Shown piece after piece: positions 41,961-51,289 of a stretch of 64,000 nt of DNA. Both the position numbers and the translations under genes were made by a program. The stretch covers positions 1 through 64,000 of the forward strand of contig JBFWVD010000010.1 of assembly GCA_050246915.1 (NCBI GenBank), written 5' to 3'. The stretch's first letter is position 1, and each line of letters opens with the position of its first letter. Origin of the DNA: JBFWVD01 sp050246915. GTDB lineage: Bacteria > Actinomycetota > Acidimicrobiia > Acidimicrobiales > Ilumatobacteraceae. The notes under the pieces are model-generated. The model made no database searches, was not told where the DNA came from, and saw only the letters and a program-made list of their open reading frames with translations.

Positions 41961-42032
41961 TGCGCCCCCTGGGATTCGAACCCAGAACCTGCGGATTAAG
42001 AGTCCGTTGCTCTGCCGTTGAGCTAGAGGCGC
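41961..42032 (-). tRNA. tRNA-Lys(CTT)
   Basis: 72-base cloverleaf on the minus strand: 7-bp acceptor GCGCCTC with one G-U pair, D-stem GCTC/GAGC, anticodon loop CTCTTAA giving CTT, T-loop TTCGAAT closed by CTGGG/CCCAG. One A-C mismatch ends the anticodon stem. No CCA is encoded. Confidence 0.93.
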
Positions 42033-42109
42033 GTGCAGCCGGAGAACTCTACGAACCCGGCGTGCGTGGCTCCAAGTGGAGCCGATATGTGCATCGCCTG
42101 AAGGCGATG

Positions 42110-42187
42110 TGGGGTGACCGAGGGGACTTGAACCCCCGACCTCCAGGGCCACAACCTGGCGCTCTAACCAGCTGAGCTACGACCACC
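42110..42187 (-). tRNA. tRNA-His(GTG) with encoded G-1 and CCA
   Basis: Minus-strand cloverleaf with anticodon loop TTGTGGC giving GTG, T-loop TTCAAGT and D-arm GCTCAGCTGGTTAGAGC. An extra 5' G faces discriminator C73, the identity element of tRNA-His, and CCA is encoded at 42110-42112. Confidence 0.95.
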
Positions 42188-42276
42188 ATGTGCCGGTACA
42201 TATTGGCACACGAACCCCTTTCGGCAGAATCTGTTGACGGGTAGCGTCTCAACAACCGATTCCGTTGGGGATGGTC

Positions 42277-43650
42277 ATGAGTTCTACTGATTCCCGCACT
42301 GATCTGGCACTTTCGGAACGAGCTCGGCAGATGATCGACGCCGAACTCGAGATATATCGAAGCCGGACGATGCGCTCCATGGAGCAAACCGCCCGAGCGC
42401 GGCACTCGTTGCCCAAGGGCGTGCCGTCCAGCTTCCAGGCCTATGACCCGCATCCAGTGGTGGCTGCCCGAGCGCGCGGATCGTGGATCGAGGACCTCGA
42501 CGGCAATCACTACGTCGACTTCAACATGGGTTTCGGAGCGTTGTTCTCCGGCCATGGTCATCCGATCATCGTCGACGCCATCCAACGGCAACTGCTCGAC
42601 GGCACGCTGTTCGTGACGCCCTGCGAGCTGAACGCCGACGTCGCCGAGGCGCTGCAGGACCGCTTCGCCGTCGACCTCGTCCGGTTCACCAACTCCGGCA
42701 CCGAAGCCACAATGGATGCGATCCGCGTCGCTCGTGGCTTCACGGGGCGGGACAAGATGGTGAAGGTCGAAGGTGGCTATCACGGCCATCACGACGAGGT
42801 GATGATCTCCATGAAGCCGCCGCTGCATGCGGCCGGCGATCCGCTGGCTCCCACTGCGGTGCCGGCCACCTTGGGCCTCACCGATGCAGTGCTGCACGAC
42901 ACCATCGTCATCCCGTACAACAACCCAGAGGCGCTGGAGCGGGTGTTGGCCCGCGGTGACGTGGCCGCGTTCATCGTCGAACCGGCGATGGAGAACATCG
43001 GTATCTGCCTGCCCGACCCGGGCTATCTGCAACTCGTGCGCCAGTTGTGTGATCGATACGGGACATTGCTGATCTTCGACGAGGTCAAGACCGGCATCAC
43101 CGCGGCATGGGGTGGAGCGACCGGATACTTCGGAGTGCAACCCGACCTGCTCGCATTGGCAAAGTCCATCGGCGGCGGCTATCCCATCGGTGCATTCGCC
43201 GGCCGTCGCGACGTCATGGACATGATCACCACCGGCGATGTGCTGCACCTGGGCACCTACAACGGCAATCCGCTGGTCATGGCCGCGGCCAACGCGACCT
43301 TGCGTGAAGTGTGCACACCAGAAGCCACGGCTCTGGCAGTGGCCAAGAACACCGATGTCGTGAGCCGCATACAAGCCATCATCGACGCCCATGATCTCCC
43401 CGCCCACACGGTGCAGTTGGGTGCCAAGGGCTGCGTGACGTGGTGTCGTTCGGCGGTTCGCAACTACCGCGACTACAAGGCCACCGACTTCGATCTCGCC
43501 TATGCCCAGTGGATCCACGGCATCAACCGCGGGATCTTGCTCCCACCGGGACTCGATGAGCAGTGGCTCATCAGCGTGATGCACACCCGGGCCGACTGTG
43601 ACCACGCGGTCGAGGTCTTCGATCACTTCGTGCAGGAACTGTTGCGCTGA
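42277..43650 (+). CDS. Class III aminotransferase, glutamate-1-semialdehyde aminomutase-like
   Basis: 457 residues. PLP motifs: TNSGTEATMDAIRVARGFTG (~140), GGYHGHHDEVM, the PLP-ring Asp in LLIFDEVKTG and the PLP lysine in LALAKSIGGGYPIGAFAG (~295). It resembles HemL but conserved HemL surroundings are only partly kept, so it is more likely a HemL-like aminotransferase of unknown substrate than the haem enzyme. GGGG at 42267-42270 favours ATG 42277 over the ATG at 42271. It stands alone just downstream of two tRNA genes read the other way. Confidence 0.8.
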   Translation: MSSTDSRTDLALSERARQMIDAELEIYRSRTMRSMEQTARARHSLPKGVPSSFQAYDPHPVVAARARGSWIEDLDGNHYVDFNMGFGALFSGHGHPIIVDAIQRQLLDGTLFVTPCELNADVAEALQDRFAVDLVRFTNSGTEATMDAIRVARGFTGRDKMVKVEGGYHGHHDEVMISMKPPLHAAGDPLAPTAVPATLGLTDAVLHDTIVIPYNNPEALERVLARGDVAAFIVEPAMENIGICLPDPGYLQLVRQLCDRYGTLLIFDEVKTGITAAWGGATGYFGVQPDLLALAKSIGGGYPIGAFAGRRDVMDMITTGDVLHLGTYNGNPLVMAAANATLREVCTPEATALAVAKNTDVVSRIQAIIDAHDLPAHTVQLGAKGCVTWCRSAVRNYRDYKATDFDLAYAQWIHGINRGILLPPGLDEQWLISVMHTRADCDHAVEVFDHFVQELLR

Positions 43651-43713
43651 AACCCTCTCGCGGTGACGTGCGCCTCGTCGGGTCGATCGATGGTCAGCCG
43701 CTGTTCGCCGGGA

Positions 43714-44638
43714 TCATTGGGGGCCAATCGCCCCCGTCACGCCGGTGACAGTGTCCCACGGGATGAACACCTCGATGACGCCGGCCGCCGACGGCCCCGC
43801 CTCTCCTTGTGAGAACACGATGCGGACCCCGTTCCGCTCGGGGAACCATGCGCTCCAGTCGCTCTCGGCCGGCGTCGTGAGATCGACGGTGGTGAAGTCC
43901 TTCAGATCTGGCATCTGCTCGATGATCGAGTCGACAGCGGCGTTGGCGATGCGGCTGACCGCCCCTTTCTGCACCGTGGCGAGATCCGTCAACTTCAATT
44001 GCCTACCGGACACGGCATCGAAGGTGATCGACTGCACGTAGGACTCCGGGTGGGCGCCGCCGTAGTCGGCGTACACCTCGAAACGCAGCGAAACGAAGCG
44101 GTCCAAGGTGTTGGCCAGCGACGTGGTGAGTTCGAGGGTCGGCAGTGGCGCATCTCGGTTGACGTCCATTGCATCGGGCCCCTCGAACACGGTCACGAAG
44201 TCGTCGGTGAACTCGGTGACGATCTTGCGCGCCGCTGCGGTGGCGGCCGCGTCGGCGTCCGCCGTGGCGAACCCGGTCAGGGTGGGCAACTGGGCCGTCG
44301 CGGTCAGCACCGGATCGGTCGTGGTGGTGACGGTGATGGGCTCGAGTGAGAGTCGGGGCTTGGGCTTCGTCACGCTCGAGGTCGTGATCGCTGCGACGGG
44401 GGTCGTGATGGGCGTTATGTCAACTGTAGTTGACGTCGCTGTGATGGCGGTCGTCGATGTCGCGGTGGATGCCGTCGTGATGGACGCAGACGTGGGCGTG
44501 GTCAGCGCCACCAGCGACTCATCGGTGGTGCTGCAGGCGAACGGTGTCAGCGCTGAACCGCACAACAGCACGGCGATGACCGATCGGCGACTGGAGAACG
44601 GCCGAGTGGTTGACGGACGCTCGCTCGCGGTCGATGGC
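43714..44638 (-). CDS. Secreted Thr-rich protein with DUF3298/RsiV-like domain
   Basis: About 310 residues (ATG 44664 or the in-frame ATG at 44640). The N-terminus has a hydrophobic export segment (RSVIAVLLCGSALTPFACST) ending at a cysteine, a possible but atypical lipobox. A ~90-residue Thr/Ser/Ala-rich linker follows. The C-terminal ~200 residues contain RFEVYADYGGAHPESYVQSITFD, LKLTDLATV and the DWSAWFPERNGVRIVFSQGE block, which match the DUF3298 domain seen in RsiV anti-sigma factors and other envelope proteins. No sigma factor gene adjoins. Two copies of the 16-bp motif lie in this gene. Confidence 0.65.
43988..44003 (+). repeat. Dispersed 16-bp motif, copy 16
   Basis: GTCAAC-TTCA-ATTGCC in the DUF3298-like gene; coding strand Q-L-K-L-T. 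Confidence 0.55.
44419..44434 (+). repeat. Dispersed 16-bp motif, copy 17 (full palindromic arms)
   Basis: GTCAAC-TGTA-GTTGAC in the Thr-rich linker of the DUF3298-like gene; coding strand S-T-T-V-D. Confidence 0.65.
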
Positions 44639-44693
44639 ATCGACCCATCATGTCGCAACGGCATTCGGCAATGACGTCACTGGGACAGCGCGG

Positions 44694-45671
44694 TCACAAG
44701 CCCCAGGTGTCGTCGTTGGGATTGGAGGGATCGCGTCGATGAGCCGATGAGAAGCTGGTGGCCCGAGCCGATGTCGCCGCGGTGCGATCGGCCCGATCCG
44801 CTCTTTCTTCCCGACGCGCTGCGTTGGCAGCGTTCTGCGCCGCCCACGCGTTCCATGCATTGCTCCCGACCGATGGCTGGCCCCCCGGGTGCACCGAACG
44901 GGTCTGTGTTCGCAGTGACTCGCCGACCGAGGCCCACGCCACACCGGCGACGAGCGATGCCACACCGGCCACGCACAGCGCGGCCAGCGCGGACCGCAGG
45001 TCGGCCGCCGCGGCCTCTGCCACCTTGGCCGCCAACAGCGCCCAGGGATTGTCGGTCAGCTTGGGAACGATGAGTGCGGGGAGCACCCAGGTGATGAGCA
45101 GTTGCCATACCGACATCGACAAGAGCCAGATGCCGAGCCGGCGGAACACGAGCGGTCGATTGGGATGCAAGATCATCGCGGCAACGACCCCGGCGCCACA
45201 CAACATGGCGAGCGCGCCCAGCCATCCGGTCAGGTTGGCCCGAAGGGACTGCAGTCGGTCGACCTGGGGTACCGAGAACCCGGCACCGTCAGCCTGGCCT
45301 GCCAGCTCGGCACCCACCAACGGGGTCAGCGCCTCCTTGGTGAGCCCCACTCGGCTGGGTCCGTCGCCGATGGCGGCGGCGTGCGCATCGGCGATCACGC
45401 TGCTGAGCCCAGTGAGATCGGTACCGGAATCGAGTGCCTTGGTCACGAAGGGCTCGACGACGCTCTTGGGCTGGCCGGTTGAGTCGGCAACCGCCCCGGC
45501 GATGGCCGACCCGAGCGCTTGGCGGACCTCCGGCGATTCGAGCGCGGTGGAGGCGATGCGCTCCGTGCGCCGGGGTTCGAGCATGGTCGACCTGAACCAC
45601 CACCCGGTGAACGCCAGTGACCCGGCGAGCAGGGCGATGCTCAGGACGATCTCGGCCACAATGCGGCGCAT
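44694..45671 (-). CDS. Membrane protein of unknown function, four helices
   Basis: 325 residues from ATG 45671. One N-terminal helix (EIVLSIALLAGSLAFTGWWF), a ~130-residue extracytoplasmic segment rich in Ala/Ser/Thr, then three helices (LTGWLGALAMLCGAGVVAAMIL; IWLLSMSVWQLLITWVLPALIV; LRSALAALCVAGVASLVAGVAW) and a charged Arg/Ala/Asn-rich cytoplasmic tail. I do not recognise a family. It diverges from the DUF983 gene and the two start regions nearly touch. Confidence 0.7.
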   Translation of the reverse strand: MRRIVAEIVLSIALLAGSLAFTGWWFRSTMLEPRRTERIASTALESPEVRQALGSAIAGAVADSTGQPKSVVEPFVTKALDSGTDLTGLSSVIADAHAAAIGDGPSRVGLTKEALTPLVGAELAGQADGAGFSVPQVDRLQSLRANLTGWLGALAMLCGAGVVAAMILHPNRPLVFRRLGIWLLSMSVWQLLITWVLPALIVPKLTDNPWALLAAKVAEAAAADLRSALAALCVAGVASLVAGVAWASVGESLRTQTRSVHPGGQPSVGSNAWNAWAAQNAANAARREERADRADRTAATSARATSFSSAHRRDPSNPNDDTWGL

Positions 45672-45776
45672 GTCACCATCATCGGTCGGATGGGTGGCTG
45701 TACTCAAGGCACTTCTAGAGTTCATCAAGTGCCCCCATCTGGTAGAGACCCTTGGAACAGCGCTGGTTTGTGGCGA

Positions 45777-46169
45777 ATGATCGGTCGGGCCTTGCGACGC
45801 CGATGCCCACGTTGTGGTGGTCGGGGATGGTTCCATGGCTGGTTCGCCAAGGGCGAACGATGCGTGACCTGTGGTTACAAGTACGAGCGCCAGGATGGGT
45901 TCCTGCTCGGGGCGCTCACCATCAACACCATCGTGACGTTGGGCTGTGTGCTGGCGATGCTCGTCGGCGGGCTCATCGCCACGTCGCCGGACTTCGAGAC
46001 GATGAAGGTCACGCTGGCCTGCGCGGCGCTGGCCGTCATCGTGCCGATCATCGTCTTCCCGTTCAGCTACACGATCTGGGCCGCTGTCGATCTCGCCATG
46101 CGCCCGATGGAACCCGCCGAGGAGGCTGACGCCCTGACCTGGCTCGCATCGCGCGAATCAGGCCGCTAG
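45777..46169 (+). CDS. DUF983 zinc-ribbon membrane protein
   Basis: 130 residues from ATG 45777 (MIGRALRRRCPRCG); a GTG at 45729 would add 16 residues. N-terminal zinc ribbon CPRCGGRGWFHGWF ... CVTCGYKYER, then two membrane helices (TINTIVTLGCVLAMLVGGLIA and LACAALAVIVPIIVFPFSYTI). This is the DUF983 arrangement, found near cytochrome oxidase genes in some bacteria but of unknown function. Its 3' end overlaps the converging diguanylate cyclase gene by 12 bases. Confidence 0.85.
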   Translation: MIGRALRRRCPRCGGRGWFHGWFAKGERCVTCGYKYERQDGFLLGALTINTIVTLGCVLAMLVGGLIATSPDFETMKVTLACAALAVIVPIIVFPFSYTIWAAVDLAMRPMEPAEEADALTWLASRESGR

Positions 46170-47534
46170 GCGAACGTCACCCTTGCCAGCGGCCTTGGCC
46201 GCATACAGGGCCCGGTCGGCCCGGCGCAGAACCTCGACCAATGAGTCACCGGCACGCGCCACGGCTATGCCGACGCTCGCCCCGACGGTCACGGCGTCGT
46301 TGCCCAGGTCGATGGGGCGCGAGGCGGTGTTCACGATGCGATGGCCGATGTGCACGATCTCGTCCAGGCTGAGACCGCTCGGACACAACACCGCGAACTC
46401 ATCGCCGCCGATGCGAGCCACCACATCGGTCGCTCGGACACATGAACCGATCCGTGTGCCGATCTCGGCGAGCACGGTGTCACCGGCATGATGGCCATAC
46501 CGATCGTTCACCGGCTTGAAGTCGTCGAGGTCGATGTAGATGACCGCGGTGCCAGCCTCGAGACAGTCAGCGGTGCGGCGCTCGAATGTCGATCGATTGG
46601 CGAGTCCGGTGAGATGGTCGGTGGTGGCTCGATGGCGCAACGTGCGTGTGATGCGATCGGTGGCGATGGCGAGCACGGCGAGTCGTTCCATCATCGGAGC
46701 GACCTGGGCCACGGCGGCGCGTCCCGCACCGCCGTGGCGACGCCACACGACGAGCGCACCGATGGCTTCATCTGACGCCGGAGCGATGAGCGGTTCGACC
46801 ACCAGCGATTCGAACCCAAGGCGTCGGGCCGCGTCGGCGATGGGTGCGTCGAGCGCGTCGAGGGAGAGGAACGATACCGGGATGCCCCAATCGCGCACCT
46901 CGCTCCACAGAACCTCGTCGACGAGTTCGGCACAGAGCTGTTCGGGGTCGGTACCGTCCGGCTCGACGCGCCCGAGACGGGTGATGGCGACAGGCTCATC
47001 GTCGTTCCAATGAACGATCGCCGTCATGCGATCGGTCCGCATCGCGTCAGCGTGATCGGCGAGGAGCGCGAGTGACTCCTGCAGGGGCACGCCTTTGGCG
47101 ATCAACTCGACAGCCATGCGGAGATCGGTGCGCTCGTTGACGGGACGGAGGTGGATCAGGAGACCGTTCACTGCTGGATCGTCGAAGAAGTTCCCGGCGG
47201 TGCACTCGAAGCGGATCCACTCACCGTCGTTCGCGCGCACGCGCACATCGAAGCCGCGCTGATCGACGCCTCGCCCGACCGACAGCACGCCTGTCAATTC
47301 ACGTTGCGCACCGATGGCATCGGCGACCACGGCGAGATCGCCGGGATGGAGGAACTCGAGCACGGAATGCCCGATGAACTCCCCTGGTCTGTAGCCGAGC
47401 GTGGCGGCCAGCGCGTCGGTGGCCCACACCGTGGTCATCTCGGGGCCGATCAAGGCACACCGCGTGCCGGGGGCCTGGTCGATGGCCCGGAGCGCGCGGG
47501 ACACGTCGGCGTCGCCGGGTCGCGATCTGGGCAT
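46158..47534 (-). CDS. PAS-GAF-like sensor diguanylate cyclase
   Basis: 458 residues, soluble. A PAS domain (~20-125; YRPGEFIGHSVLEFLHPGDL) is followed by a GAF-like region (~135-285) and a GGDEF domain (~295-455). The active motif is RIGGDEFAV with an intact inhibitory I-site RATD five residues upstream, so it should both make c-di-GMP from GTP and be product-inhibited. Input ligand unknown. It diverges from the CapA-like gene, with the two possible ATGs overlapping by two bases. Confidence 0.9.
   Translation of the reverse strand: MPRSRPGDADVSRALRAIDQAPGTRCALIGPEMTTVWATDALAATLGYRPGEFIGHSVLEFLHPGDLAVVADAIGAQRELTGVLSVGRGVDQRGFDVRVRANDGEWIRFECTAGNFFDDPAVNGLLIHLRPVNERTDLRMAVELIAKGVPLQESLALLADHADAMRTDRMTAIVHWNDDEPVAITRLGRVEPDGTDPEQLCAELVDEVLWSEVRDWGIPVSFLSLDALDAPIADAARRLGFESLVVEPLIAPASDEAIGALVVWRRHGGAGRAAVAQVAPMMERLAVLAIATDRITRTLRHRATTDHLTGLANRSTFERRTADCLEAGTAVIYIDLDDFKPVNDRYGHHAGDTVLAEIGTRIGSCVRATDVVARIGGDEFAVLCPSGLSLDEIVHIGHRIVNTASRPIDLGNDAVTVGASVGIAVARAGDSLVEVLRRADRALYAAKAAGKGDVRLAA
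47293..47308 (+). repeat. Dispersed 16-bp motif, copy 18
   Basis: GTCAAT-TCAC-GTTGCG in the PAS region of the diguanylate cyclase gene; coding strand Q-R-E-L-T. Confidence 0.55.
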
Positions 47535-49011
47535 GGATGATCATCGGCCGCGTCGAGAAGTGGTTGAGCCCGCGCGCCCGATGAGTCCGGCACGAGGCGC
47601 TCTGACCAGGCAAGCTGTACCGGTGGGCACCCGCTTCGGCTCGAAGAGGAAGATCGTCTGGTGGCGCGTATGCGCCCTGGCAGTTGTTGATGTGGTGGCC
47701 ATTGGCCTACTCGCGTACTCGATCATGAACGACGGTGGGACGAGGGTGCGGGCGTCCGACGCCGCACTGGCTGCCCCGGGGTCCGACTCGGTGGCCACCG
47801 TGGCGGCTCCAGTTCCCGAGACGACCCCGGCACCCACGACGCCGGTGACGACGACCCCCGAAACGACGACCCTCGAGACGATGACCCTCGAGACGACGAC
47901 GTTGCCCGCGACGACGGTCCCCGTGACCCCGGCTCCCGACCCGACGAGTCCGGCCACCACCGTGGCCCCGGTCCCTGCTGCGCCGGTTCGAGCAACCATG
48001 GTGTTCGCCGGTGATGTGCTCATCCACGACGCCGTGTGGCGGGCGGCCGCGATCGATGGTGGCTACGACTTCTCGCCGCTGCTCGCCCCGGTCCAGGAGA
48101 TGATCTCGTCAGCTGATCTGGCCATCTGCCACATGGAAGGAACGCTCGGTGCTCCCGGAGCGCCGCCATCGGGATTCCCGCGCTTCTCGGCGCCGCCCAC
48201 GCTGGCCGTCGACCTCAAAGAGGCAGGGTTCGACGGTTGCTCCATCGCCTCGAACCACTCGTTCGACCGCGGTGCGCGAGGCGTGAGCGACACCATCGCC
48301 GGCTTCGAGTCCGCCGGCTTGGCCCATGCCGGTTCGGCACTCGAGCCGGGAGGCGCCTCGTCGGCTCGCTACGACGTGAAAGGCATCGCGGTGGTGCAAC
48401 TGTCGTACACCTACGGTTCGAACGGAGCCGTGCCAGCAGCGCAGGGCCATCTGCTCAACATCATCGACTCGGCGCGCATCTTGGCCGACGCAGCCGAGGC
48501 GCGCGCCAACGGTGCGCAGATCGTGGTGGTCTCGTTGCACTGGGGTGAGGAGTACGACCACAACATCACTGCGGCGCAGCTCAAGGTCGCCGACGCCTTG
48601 GCTGCCCAACCGGGTGTCATCGACTTGGTCGTGGGTCATCACGCCCATGTGGTGGAGCCCATCGCCCGCGTCGGGGACCTCTGGGTGGCGTTCGGGATGG
48701 GCAACTTCTTGTCCAACAACTGGGCCGAGTGCTGTCGCAACGAGGTGACCGACGGCGTGATCGTGAGTGCCACGATCGAAGCCGACGGCAACGGCAGCGC
48801 ACACGTGGTCGCGGTGGACTACACCCCGACATGGAACGGCCGTGACAACTACACCGTTCGTCTGGTCGAGCGGGCACTCATCGATGGGAACAGCGATGTG
48901 TCCGCCGCTGTCCTGAGAGCGTCGTTCGATCGCACCACCGCGTACGTGACCGGTGCCAGCGGCGAGGCCCGCGGGCTGCCCACCATCGCGGCCAAGAACC
49001 GTCCGGGCTGA
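47533..49011 (+). CDS. CapA/PgsA-like metallophosphatase-fold protein
   Basis: 492 residues from ATG 47533 (another ATG at 47581 removes 16 residues and leaves room for a promoter; neither has a clear ribosome binding site). A basic stretch, one membrane anchor (CALAVVDVVAIGLLAYSI), a ~90-residue Thr/Pro linker with TLETTTL repeats, then the CapA domain: VFAGDVLIHDAV, CHMEGTLGAPG, SNHSFDRGARG, LHWGEEYDH and GHHAHVVEPIARV, which supply the metal ligands. Relatives take part in capsule or poly-gamma-glutamate synthesis, but no other capsule gene is here, so the role is open. Confidence 0.87.
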   Translation: MDDHRPRREVVEPARPMSPARGALTRQAVPVGTRFGSKRKIVWWRVCALAVVDVVAIGLLAYSIMNDGGTRVRASDAALAAPGSDSVATVAAPVPETTPAPTTPVTTTPETTTLETMTLETTTLPATTVPVTPAPDPTSPATTVAPVPAAPVRATMVFAGDVLIHDAVWRAAAIDGGYDFSPLLAPVQEMISSADLAICHMEGTLGAPGAPPSGFPRFSAPPTLAVDLKEAGFDGCSIASNHSFDRGARGVSDTIAGFESAGLAHAGSALEPGGASSARYDVKGIAVVQLSYTYGSNGAVPAAQGHLLNIIDSARILADAAEARANGAQIVVVSLHWGEEYDHNITAAQLKVADALAAQPGVIDLVVGHHAHVVEPIARVGDLWVAFGMGNFLSNNWAECCRNEVTDGVIVSATIEADGNGSAHVVAVDYTPTWNGRDNYTVRLVERALIDGNSDVSAAVLRASFDRTTAYVTGASGEARGLPTIAAKNRPG

Positions 49012-49044
49012 TCGCCGGTCGGGCCCGGAGCCGAACGGTGGTGC

Positions 49045-49818
49045 TCAGCGCGCCAGGAAACCGTCCACTGCGGCAACGGTGCCCTCGAAGTCCTCCCAAT
49101 AGACGAGGTGGCCGCACGGAAGCGTTGTGGTGCAGAGCTGATCGCCCAGAGCGCCTCGTAGTTCCTCGGTCCGTTCGGTGGTGACGAACGGCGCCTTGGT
49201 TGCCCCGACGAGCAAGGTCGGGCGAGTAACCGAGATGTGGGGGAGTGGTCTCGACAGCTCGCCCCATCCAGCCACGACCGCGGGCCGCGAGAAGCGGAGT
49301 CGATAGCGGCCGTCGTCATCGACCATGAGGTGATGTCGGAGGTCTTCGTACACGCCATCGGCACCCGACGCGCTCACCGCCGCGAGCCGGGCGGCGGTCG
49401 CAGCTTCGACCGAATCCCATCCGGTGAAGGCGATGGCGTCGAGCGCGGCGCCGAGGCCGTCAGCTCCGGGTCTGGCGTAGGCGGGATCGAGCAGGACAAG
49501 CCGTCGCACTCGATCGGGAGCTGCGGCCAGCAAGTACAGGGCGATCTGTCCGCCGTAGGAATGGCCGATCACGTCAGTCGAATCGATGTCGTGTGCGTCG
49601 AGCGTGTCGAGGAGGTCGGTGACGTGTTGTTCGATCGACCATGGTGCATCGGGCAGCGAGTGGCCGTGTCCGCGCAGATCGACCGCGATCGTTCGCCGCT
49701 CGGGCCAACCTTCTTCGCCGCAACGGCGGAACCGTCCGCCGTGACCGGTGATGCCATGGACGGCGAGGATCGGCTCGCCGGCAATGTTGCCGAAGTGATG
49801 GGTGTGCAGCACGGCCAT
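49045..49818 (-). CDS. Alpha/beta hydrolase
   Basis: 257 residues. HGITGHGGRF oxyanion region (~22), nucleophile in GHSYGGQIALYLL (Ser ~85), acid likely near LVGATKAPF, and catalytic His in LPCGHLVYWEDFEG near the C-terminus. A lid domain spans ~120-195. Substrate unknown. It follows the ferredoxin gene by 25 bases on the same strand, so it is probably the third gene of the P450 unit and may hydrolyse an ester or lactone made by that system. Confidence 0.88.
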   Translation of the reverse strand: MAVLHTHHFGNIAGEPILAVHGITGHGGRFRRCGEEGWPERRTIAVDLRGHGHSLPDAPWSIEQHVTDLLDTLDAHDIDSTDVIGHSYGGQIALYLLAAAPDRVRRLVLLDPAYARPGADGLGAALDAIAFTGWDSVEAATAARLAAVSASGADGVYEDLRHHLMVDDDGRYRLRFSRPAVVAGWGELSRPLPHISVTRPTLLVGATKAPFVTTERTEELRGALGDQLCTTTLPCGHLVYWEDFEGTVAAVDGFLAR

Positions 49819-49843
49819 GGCGACACGCTACGCAACGGTCGCT

Positions 49844-50041
49844 TCACTCGACGATGCTGATCGCACCCTCGGGGCAGGCGGCAACCATGCCTTCGGCGAG
49901 CGCCATCTGGTCGGCTCCCAGCGTGCCGTCTCCGATCACCACCCCATAGCCCCGGTCGTCGTCTTCGAACAACGACGGGCCGAGCACATAGCAGCGACCG
50001 TGGCCGGTGCACTTTGCGGCGTCGTGCACGATCCGCATCAT
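49844..50041 (-). CDS. [3Fe-4S]-type ferredoxin, P450 partner
   Basis: 65 residues. Cluster motif KCTGHGRC plus a distant ACPEGAI: three cysteines with His in the position of the missing fourth, as in [3Fe-4S] ferredoxins that feed actinobacterial P450s. Its ATG overlaps the P450 stop in an ATGA, supporting equimolar co-expression and an electron-donor role. Confidence 0.92.
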   Translation of the reverse strand: MMRIVHDAAKCTGHGRCYVLGPSLFEDDDRGYGVVIGDGTLGADQMALAEGMVAACPEGAISIVE

Positions 50042-51231
50042 GCCCCCCGGCGAGCGAAGGTGATCGGGAGCGTCCGGAAGTGCAACGTGCCCGACGGCCA
50101 CACGATCTCGGGCACGTGGCCCTCGGCAAGGGACATGTCGCCCACGCGCTTGTTGAACTCCTCGACGACCAACCGCAGCTCTCGACGGGCGAGATGGGAA
50201 CCGAGGCATCGGTGGATGCCGCCGCCGAAGGTGAGGTGCCCGCGGTCGGCGTGATCGAAGTCGATCGAGTTCGCGGCATCGCCGCGATCGGGGCCTCGGT
50301 TCACCGTCGCCAATACGAGCGAGCAGTACGCGCCCTCGGGGATCGTCTTGCCGCAAACCTCCACCTCGCGGGTGGTGACGCGTGGCGTCATGGGTGCCGG
50401 CATCTCGAGGCGCAGGACTTCCTCGATGAAGGGCTGTGTCAACTCTGGTTGCTCGATGATGCGCTGGCGCAGCTCTGGATCGTTGGCGAGGTACATCATG
50501 ACGAAGCCGATCGACGCCGTCACGGTGTCGAGGCCGGCCAGCACGAACAAGAAGCACATACCCAACAACTCGGCATCGGTCCACGCATCATCGCCTTGGA
50601 GTGTCACGATGGAGCTGATGAGATCGTCACCGGGGCTGGTGCGCTTGGCATCGATGAAACCCTGGAGGTAGCCGAACAAGGCCATGGCAGCTGTCGCCTG
50701 CTGCTCGGTGGGATTGCCGAGCGTCGCGCCTTCGGTCTCCAAGATGGCCTGGTTCCATGCCAGGAACTGATCGCGATCTTCGAGGGGAAGGCCGAACAAG
50801 GTCATGATGACCTGGCTCGGATAGGGGACGGCCAGTTCGGCCATGAGGTCGACCGAACCCTTGTCGAGGAATGAATCGATCAGTTCCCCGACCTGGGCAC
50901 GCAGCGAGTCCTCGATCTGGTTGATGACGCGAGGGGCGAACATCGGGTCGAGGATGCGCCGATAGCGCACATGATCGGGTGCGTCGATGGCCAGGGGGAC
51001 GAGGGGCACCGGGCTGCCGAGGCTGTCGAACGCGCGAGCCGACGAGAAGATCTCGGGGTGCTGATGGGCGAAGCGCACTGCTTCGAGGCTGGTGAGGTAC
51101 CACTCGCCGTCGATTTCGTAAACATCGCCGCGTTCGGCGAAATACCTCCAACCGACGGTGCGGTCGAGGGCCATCGGCGCGGCGTCCTTGAAGGTGATGC
51201 CGCCGGACGGGCCGACGCTGTCGTTGTTCAT
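50038..51231 (-). CDS. Cytochrome P450
   Basis: 397 residues from ATG 51231 (MNNDSVG). Heme-thiolate motif FGGGIHRCLGSHLAR (~345), I-helix with GLDTVTASIG (~235), ExxR in FIEEVLRLEM (~275) and the aromatic/PR region PMTPRVTTREV. Soluble bacterial class I type. It would hydroxylate a hydrophobic compound with electrons from the coupled ferredoxin. Neighbouring acyl-CoA dehydrogenases, SnoaL-like proteins and a TetR regulator suggest terpenoid, steroid or similar breakdown (inference). Confidence 0.94.
   Translation of the reverse strand: MNNDSVGPSGGITFKDAAPMALDRTVGWRYFAERGDVYEIDGEWYLTSLEAVRFAHQHPEIFSSARAFDSLGSPVPLVPLAIDAPDHVRYRRILDPMFAPRVINQIEDSLRAQVGELIDSFLDKGSVDLMAELAVPYPSQVIMTLFGLPLEDRDQFLAWNQAILETEGATLGNPTEQQATAAMALFGYLQGFIDAKRTSPGDDLISSIVTLQGDDAWTDAELLGMCFLFVLAGLDTVTASIGFVMMYLANDPELRQRIIEQPELTQPFIEEVLRLEMPAPMTPRVTTREVEVCGKTIPEGAYCSLVLATVNRGPDRGDAANSIDFDHADRGHLTFGGGIHRCLGSHLARRELRLVVEEFNKRVGDMSLAEGHVPEIVWPSGTLHFRTLPITFARRGA
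50438..50453 (+). repeat. Dispersed 16-bp motif, copy 19
   Basis: GTCAAC-TCTG-GTTGCT in the P450 gene; coding strand Q-P-E-L-T. Confidence 0.55.
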
Positions 51232-51289
51232 GATGTGACCTGACCTCCGGGTGTGGGGGATCGATGGGCGACTTCTGCCCTGCCTATTG

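Noticed and set aside
42277..43650. True hemL (haem biosynthesis)
   Set aside because: The gene lacks haem-pathway neighbours and has only general class III motifs; I kept it as HemL-like.
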